A stretch of 64,000 nucleotides of DNA from Haloarcula halobia (GTDB lineage Archaea > Halobacteriota > Halobacteria > Halobacteriales > Haloarculaceae): contig NZ_CP119787.1 in NCBI RefSeq assembly GCF_029338255.1, forward strand, positions 3,053,631-3,117,630, read 5' to 3'. Below, piece by piece: positions 60,403 to 64,000 of this stretch. A program made the translations under genes and the position numbers. A model generated the notes under the pieces. That model saw only the letters and a program-made list of their open reading frames with translations, made no database searches and was not told where the DNA came from. Each line of letters opens with the position of its first letter. The stretch's first letter is position 1.

Positions 60403-61440
60403 TCACTCGCCGACGATGTCGTCGTAGCGCGCGCCGGTCTGTTTCAGCGTCGCCGTCGAGTAGAGCCGGTCGTGGGCAAAGGGGAGATGGTCGGCGGCGA
60501 GTTCGTCGATCTTGGCGTCGACGGCGTCGGCCTCCCGGCCGTGGATCATGGTAAAGAGGTTGTACGGCCAGTCCTGGTCGGGCCGACGCGGGCGGTGATA
60601 GCAGAGCGTGACGTACGGGAGTTCGCCGACGGCCTCCCCGCGCGCGTCGAGTTCCCCGTCGGGGACGTCCCAGACGACCATGCAGTTGCTGTCGAACCCC
60701 GTCGTGATGTGGTTGACCACGCAGCCGATGCGCTTGATGCAGCCGTCGGCGAGCAGACCCTCGATTGCATCGAGGACGTCTGTCACGTCGGCCTCGACCG
60801 CTTCGGCGATGTCCCGATAGGGCGTCGCCGAGAGCGGGAACCCCGCCTGGATCTCCAGCAGGATGCGCCGGTCGAGGGCCGAGAGGTCGGAGGTGGCGTC
60901 CTCGCTGATGCGCGTGGCGCTGGCGTCGGTGTGCTCTATCGACTCCCTGGCAAACCGATCCCCGTTGACGACCGGGAACTCCAGGTCGATGTAGTAGTCG
61001 GTCAGCATCGGCAAGACGAGCACCGACAGCCCGGTTCGGGCCTCGATGTCGGCCAGGATCTCGTCGCGTGTCTCCCTCGAGCCGGCGGTGACGACGAACC
61101 ACATGTTCCACTCGTGGTCGCGGGCGTAGTTGTGGTTCACCTGCCGGTAGCCGTTGACGACCTCGGCCACCTCGTCGAAGCGGTCCTCGGGGGCGCTGAC
61201 GGCCGCCAGCGTCGAGGAGCCGATGACCGGCGGGTTGAGCACCGCGCCGAACCGGCGGAAGACGCCGGCGTCGCGGAGCTGTTCGACGCGTTCCAGTGCG
61301 TCCTCGGGCGAGATGCCCAGGTGCGCCCCGACGGCCTCGAAGGGTCGTTCCCGGACGGGGAAGTCGCTCTGGAACTCGTCGATGAGCGCGGCGTCCACGT
61401 CGTCGATGTCCTCGCGCCAATCACCCGACTGGAGGCTCAT
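60403..61440 (-). CDS. Fused siroheme decarboxylase (AhbA-AhbB, NirDL-like)
   Basis: The 345-residue protein contains two Lrp/AsnC-like halves. Half 1 (residues about 10-165) has [45 protein letters not shown]. Half 2 (about 185-340) has [40 protein letters not shown] and [20 protein letters not shown]. These are AhbA/AhbB (NirD/L/G/H) motifs, including conserved His and Arg residues. AhbAB decarboxylates siroheme to didecarboxysiroheme in the alternative heme pathway, and NirDL in heme d1 synthesis. Here a single fused polypeptide supplies both halves. Confidence 0.9.
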   Translation of the reverse strand: MSLQSGDWREDIDDVDAALIDEFQSDFPVRERPFEAVGAHLGISPEDALERVEQLRDAGVFRRFGAVLNPPVIGSSTLAAVSAPEDRFDEVAEVVNGYRQVNHNYARDHEWNMWFVVTAGSRETRDEILADIEARTGLSVLVLPMLTDYYIDLEFPVVNGDRFARESIEHTDASATRISEDATSDLSALDRRILLEIQAGFPLSATPYRDIAEAVEADVTDVLDAIEGLLADGCIKRIGCVVNHITTGFDSNCMVVWDVPDGELDARGEAVGELPYVTLCYHRPRRPDQDWPYNLFTMIHGREADAVDAKIDELAADHLPFAHDRLYSTATLKQTGARYDDIVGE

Positions 61441-61549
61441 TGCCACCGCTTAGGGGTGAACGAGTGTATCACTTTCGGGCTGGGAAGGCATTCTCGCGAG
61501 GTGAGAACGAAGCGACACCGCTTTTGAACTCAAACCCCAACCCCGGCCC

Positions 61550-62635
61550 ATGGCGCAAGCGACGCGGGAGTACGGTGAATGGCCGCTGAAACGACTGATG
61601 ACGGAAGTCGTCGGCTCCGGGCACAAGTCGGCCGAGGACATGACCCGCGAGCAGGCACGCGAGGCGTTCCAGCGCATCCTCGACGGCGAACCGGAACCGC
61701 TCACGCTGGGGGCGTTCTGGCTCGCCAACCGCTGGAAGCGCAACACGCCCGAGGAGCTGGGCGCGTACGTCGACGTCATGCGCGAGGAGTCGGTCGAGAC
61801 GGCCGAACCGGACGTCGACCCCGTCGACTGCGGCGCGAACTACGACGGCAAGGACCGGTCGGCCATCCTCGGTGTCGCCTCCGGGGTCGTCGCCGCCGCG
61901 GCCGGGACGCCGATCGTCACCCACTCCGGCGACCGCATCCCGACACAGAAACACGACGCCTACAAGCACGTGCTCGACGAACTGGGCGTCCGGACGGAGC
62001 TGGAGCCCCGGGAGAGCGCCGACATGGTCGACGAGGTCGGCTTCGGCTTCTACTACCAGCCGAACTTCAACCCGGGTATCCACGCTCTCTGGGACCGGCG
62101 CGACGAGATGGGCGTCCGCTCGTTCGTCAACACCGTCGAGACGCTGGCCAATCCCGCCGACGCCAGCGTCCACCTGGGGAGTTTCTACCACCTCGCGTTC
62201 GCGAAGAAGATGGCCCGCACGCTCGCCGAGTCCGAGCAGAGCACCGTCGAGCGCGCCCTGTTCTTCCAGGGGATGGAGGGCTACGACGACGTGCGCCCGG
62301 GCGACACCATCGTCGCCGAGTGGCCCGTCGAGGGTTCGGAGTCCGACGACGACGACATCGCCGACTTCGAGATCCTGACCGCCGAGTACGGCATGGACCT
62401 CACGAGCGAGGACCTGCAGGTGGCTGACGTGGCCGCCGAATCGGCGACCGTCACCGAGGCGGTACTGGCGGGCGAGCGCGAGGACGGCTTCGCCGACGCC
62501 GTCGCGCTCAACGCCGCGCTGCGCATCTACGCCGGCCAGGACGCCGACACCATCGAGGACGGCCTGGAGCAGGCCCGCGCCGCTATCGACGACGGGAGCG
62601 CCGCGGCGGTGCTCGAGGACCTCAAGACGTTCTGA
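61550..62635 (+). CDS. TrpD2-like (anthranilate phosphoribosyltransferase family) protein
   Basis: The 361-residue protein has the TrpD fold: helical N-terminus (MTREQAREAFQRILDGEPEP, GAFWLANRWKRNTPEELGAY), then VDCGANYDGKDRSAILGVAS, VTHSGDRIPTQKHDAYKHVL and FQGMEGYDDVRPGD. The canonical GTGGD PRPP-binding loop of TrpD is not present; NYDGKDR takes its place, as in TrpD2/YbiB-like proteins that bind nucleic acid rather than make PRA. Its function is therefore uncertain. Monocistronic, with TTTTGAACTC close to the expected TATA position. Confidence 0.8.
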   Translation: MAQATREYGEWPLKRLMTEVVGSGHKSAEDMTREQAREAFQRILDGEPEPLTLGAFWLANRWKRNTPEELGAYVDVMREESVETAEPDVDPVDCGANYDGKDRSAILGVASGVVAAAAGTPIVTHSGDRIPTQKHDAYKHVLDELGVRTELEPRESADMVDEVGFGFYYQPNFNPGIHALWDRRDEMGVRSFVNTVETLANPADASVHLGSFYHLAFAKKMARTLAESEQSTVERALFFQGMEGYDDVRPGDTIVAEWPVEGSESDDDDIADFEILTAEYGMDLTSEDLQVADVAAESATVTEAVLAGEREDGFADAVALNAALRIYAGQDADTIEDGLEQARAAIDDGSAAAVLEDLKTF

Positions 62636-62638
62636 GGG

Positions 62639-63571
62639 TCAGGCGCGAATCTCCGCCGCGAGCGCCGCGATGGCCTCGCGTTTGAGGACGAGAAAGCCGC
62701 TCGCGACGACGAGGAAGCCGACTATCGTCAGCGGCGTCACGGACTCCCGGAGGACGAGGACGCCGGCGACCGTGGCGACCACGGGCACCAGGTACGCCAC
62801 CAGCGACGTCTCCAGCGCGCCCCGGACGTCCAGCAGCGTGTAGTAGATGAAGAAGGCGACGGCGGTGGCGAACACGCCGAGATAGGCGACGGCGGCCCAC
62901 GCGACGGGCGTCGCGGGGAGCGCGAACGACTCGCCGACGGTGGGGCTGACGCCGTGGAGGACGAGCGCGCCGACGAGCATCGACCACCCCGACAGCGCCG
63001 CGTTCCCCAGCGTCGGCCGGGCGCGCTGGACGAGGACGCCGCCCAGCGAGACAGAGAGCACCTGACAGAGGACGAGCAGGCGGCCGACGACGCCCGTCCC
63101 GAGCAGGTTCGTCGGGTTCGGGCGGACGACGAGGGCCACGCCGAGAAAGCCCAGCAGGATACCGACGACCCCCCGTGCCGAGAGGCGTTCCTCGGGGAGC
63201 AACCCCAGCGCCCACAGCGACGTGGCGATGGGCACCAGACTCTGGAGGATGGCCGCCACCCCACTCGGGACGGTCTGCTGGCCGACGAAGAGGAAGCCGT
63301 TGCCGGCGATGAGAAAGAGGCCGCCGGCCAGTATCGCCACGAGGCTGGCGCGGTCCGTCGGGAGCCACTCGCGCTCGCCGACCAGCGCGTACCCCAGCAG
63401 CAACACGGCGGCGACGTCGTACCGGAAGGCGGCAAAGAGGACGGGGTCGAGCGACTCCAGGCCGACGGCTATCGCGAGAAACGAGAAGCCCCAGAGAACG
63501 GCGAGCGTGACGAAGAGGGCGACGGTACGGAATCGGTGGTCCACGTCGGCAGTGCCGGCCCGGAGTCCCAT
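62639..63571 (-). CDS. EamA/DMT family transporter
   Basis: The 310-residue membrane protein has ten hydrophobic segments in two EamA repeats. Repeat 1 includes LAVLWGFSFLAIAVGLESLD, VLFAAFRYDVAAVLLL and VGQQTVPSGVAAILQSLVPI; repeat 2 includes VAYLGVFATAVAFFIYYTLL, ALETSLVAYLVPVVATVAGV and LRESVTPLTIVGFLVV. These are standard drug/metabolite exporter motifs. Substrate cannot be predicted. It is convergent with the TrpD2-like gene (3-bp gap). Confidence 0.88.
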   Translation of the reverse strand: MGLRAGTADVDHRFRTVALFVTLAVLWGFSFLAIAVGLESLDPVLFAAFRYDVAAVLLLGYALVGEREWLPTDRASLVAILAGGLFLIAGNGFLFVGQQTVPSGVAAILQSLVPIATSLWALGLLPEERLSARGVVGILLGFLGVALVVRPNPTNLLGTGVVGRLLVLCQVLSVSLGGVLVQRARPTLGNAALSGWSMLVGALVLHGVSPTVGESFALPATPVAWAAVAYLGVFATAVAFFIYYTLLDVRGALETSLVAYLVPVVATVAGVLVLRESVTPLTIVGFLVVASGFLVLKREAIAALAAEIRA

Positions 63572-63593
63572 AGGGGACTCGGTTCGGCCCCGC

Positions 63594-64000
63594 TCAGAGG
63601 CCCCGTGCCGTGCTGACGTGCATCCCGACGAACCGCCAGTCGCCGGGGCCGTCGCTGGTCGGGGGTCGGCGCTCCAGCGTCCCGCTCCACCGCGTCTCGA
63701 GGTCGTACGCGGCGTCGCGTTCCAGGTCGGTCCACCCCAGTCGCACCAGGTCGGCGAACCACGCGTGTCGCTCCCGTTCGGTGACCCGGAGCGCGTCGCT
63801 CTCGACGGTCCAGTCGCGCGTGGTGGTCGTCTGGGACCGGAGGCCCTCGCGGACGGCGTCGGTCCCGACGAGGCGCTCGGAGATGCCGAACTTCACCACG
63901 GGGTCGTCCTCGGTGCAGGCGTCGGCGAAGAACCGACCCAGCGGGTCGCCGGCCCTGAGCGCCGCGTAGTACACCCGGACCGTCTCGCTGGCGGTCGCCG
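63594..64000 (-). CDS. NTF2/SnoaL-like protein, partial (start outside window)
   Basis: At least 135 residues are visible, running off the right edge. The reading frame continues upstream of any in-window start as ATASETVRVYYAALRAGDPL, the usual opening helix of NTF2-like proteins. Then come FFADACTEDDPVVKFGISER, VGTDAVREGLRSQTTTTRDW and WRFVGMHVSTARGL, the cone-fold pattern of SnoaL/ketosteroid-isomerase-like proteins. Catalytic activity is not predictable. A GTG at 63974 is inside the fold and is not the true start. Confidence 0.75.
   Translation of the reverse strand, partial: ATASETVRVYYAALRAGDPLGRFFADACTEDDPVVKFGISERLVGTDAVREGLRSQTTTTRDWTVESDALRVTERERHAWFADLVRLGWTDLERDAAYDLETRWSGTLERRPPTSDGPGDWRFVGMHVSTARGL

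Overview
The window is GC-rich chromosomal DNA from a haloarchaeon (class Halobacteria). The proteins are strongly acidic. Start codons often lie about 25-30 nt below a TATA-like box with no ribosome-binding site, and many families are haloarchaeal: bacterioruberin synthesis genes, TFS, MptA, fused siroheme decarboxylase, HTH-10 regulators and KaiC-like ATPases. I cannot name the genus from sequence alone.

Layout. 0-8 kb: DgcN-like protein and dipeptide epimerase, peroxiredoxin, a GCS2-type ligase, gamma carbonic anhydrase-like protein, a lipoprotein, a RecA-fold pair and a universal stress protein. 8-19 kb: thrS, a membrane-protein gene broken by two frameshifts, an SLC13/RCK permease, PspA, and the pyrG-guaAb-small protein operon. 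19-24 kb: an internally deleted phoD pseudogene, trehalase, kptA and gpmI. 25-34 kb: PurD-like ATP-grasp protein, DUF368 lipid-carrier transporter, OYE oxidoreductase, the crtD-lyeJ-cruF operon, an SDR and a ZIP transporter. 34-45 kb: degenerate Nudix protein, TFS, an RHH/coiled-coil/zinc-ribbon pair, a RAD55-like protein without a P-loop lysine, beta-RFAP synthase, ilvD with a vestigial copy of its 3' end, and a secreted HExxH protein with TSP3 repeats.

45-53 kb is the most interesting stretch. It holds an HTH-10 regulator, an SRPBCC protein, a CGCGG-type RiPP precursor overlapping its radical SAM/SPASM enzyme, a NarO-like HTH-10 regulator with the C-Xn-CXC-X7-C signature, and a DUF2249 plus multi-His membrane protein operon. 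A palindrome CGAAC-N2-GTTCG occurs three times perfectly and once imperfectly, each centred 44-49 bp above a start codon (the imperfect one only if the RiPP starts at its second ATG). This points to one regulon, plausibly anaerobic/denitrification, that includes a RiPP.

52.9-54.6 kb is an AT-rich island against the 3' end of tRNA-Ile(GAT). It carries a membrane HExxH protein, a PD-(D/E)XK nuclease candidate and a gene remnant. 54.7-64 kb returns to GC-rich core: FxsA, a cytochrome P450, a DUF255 protein, a TrmB regulator, mptA, fused ahbA-ahbB, a TrpD2-like protein, an EamA transporter and a truncated NTF2-like gene at the right edge. No CRISPR array, rRNA or complete insertion sequence was seen.
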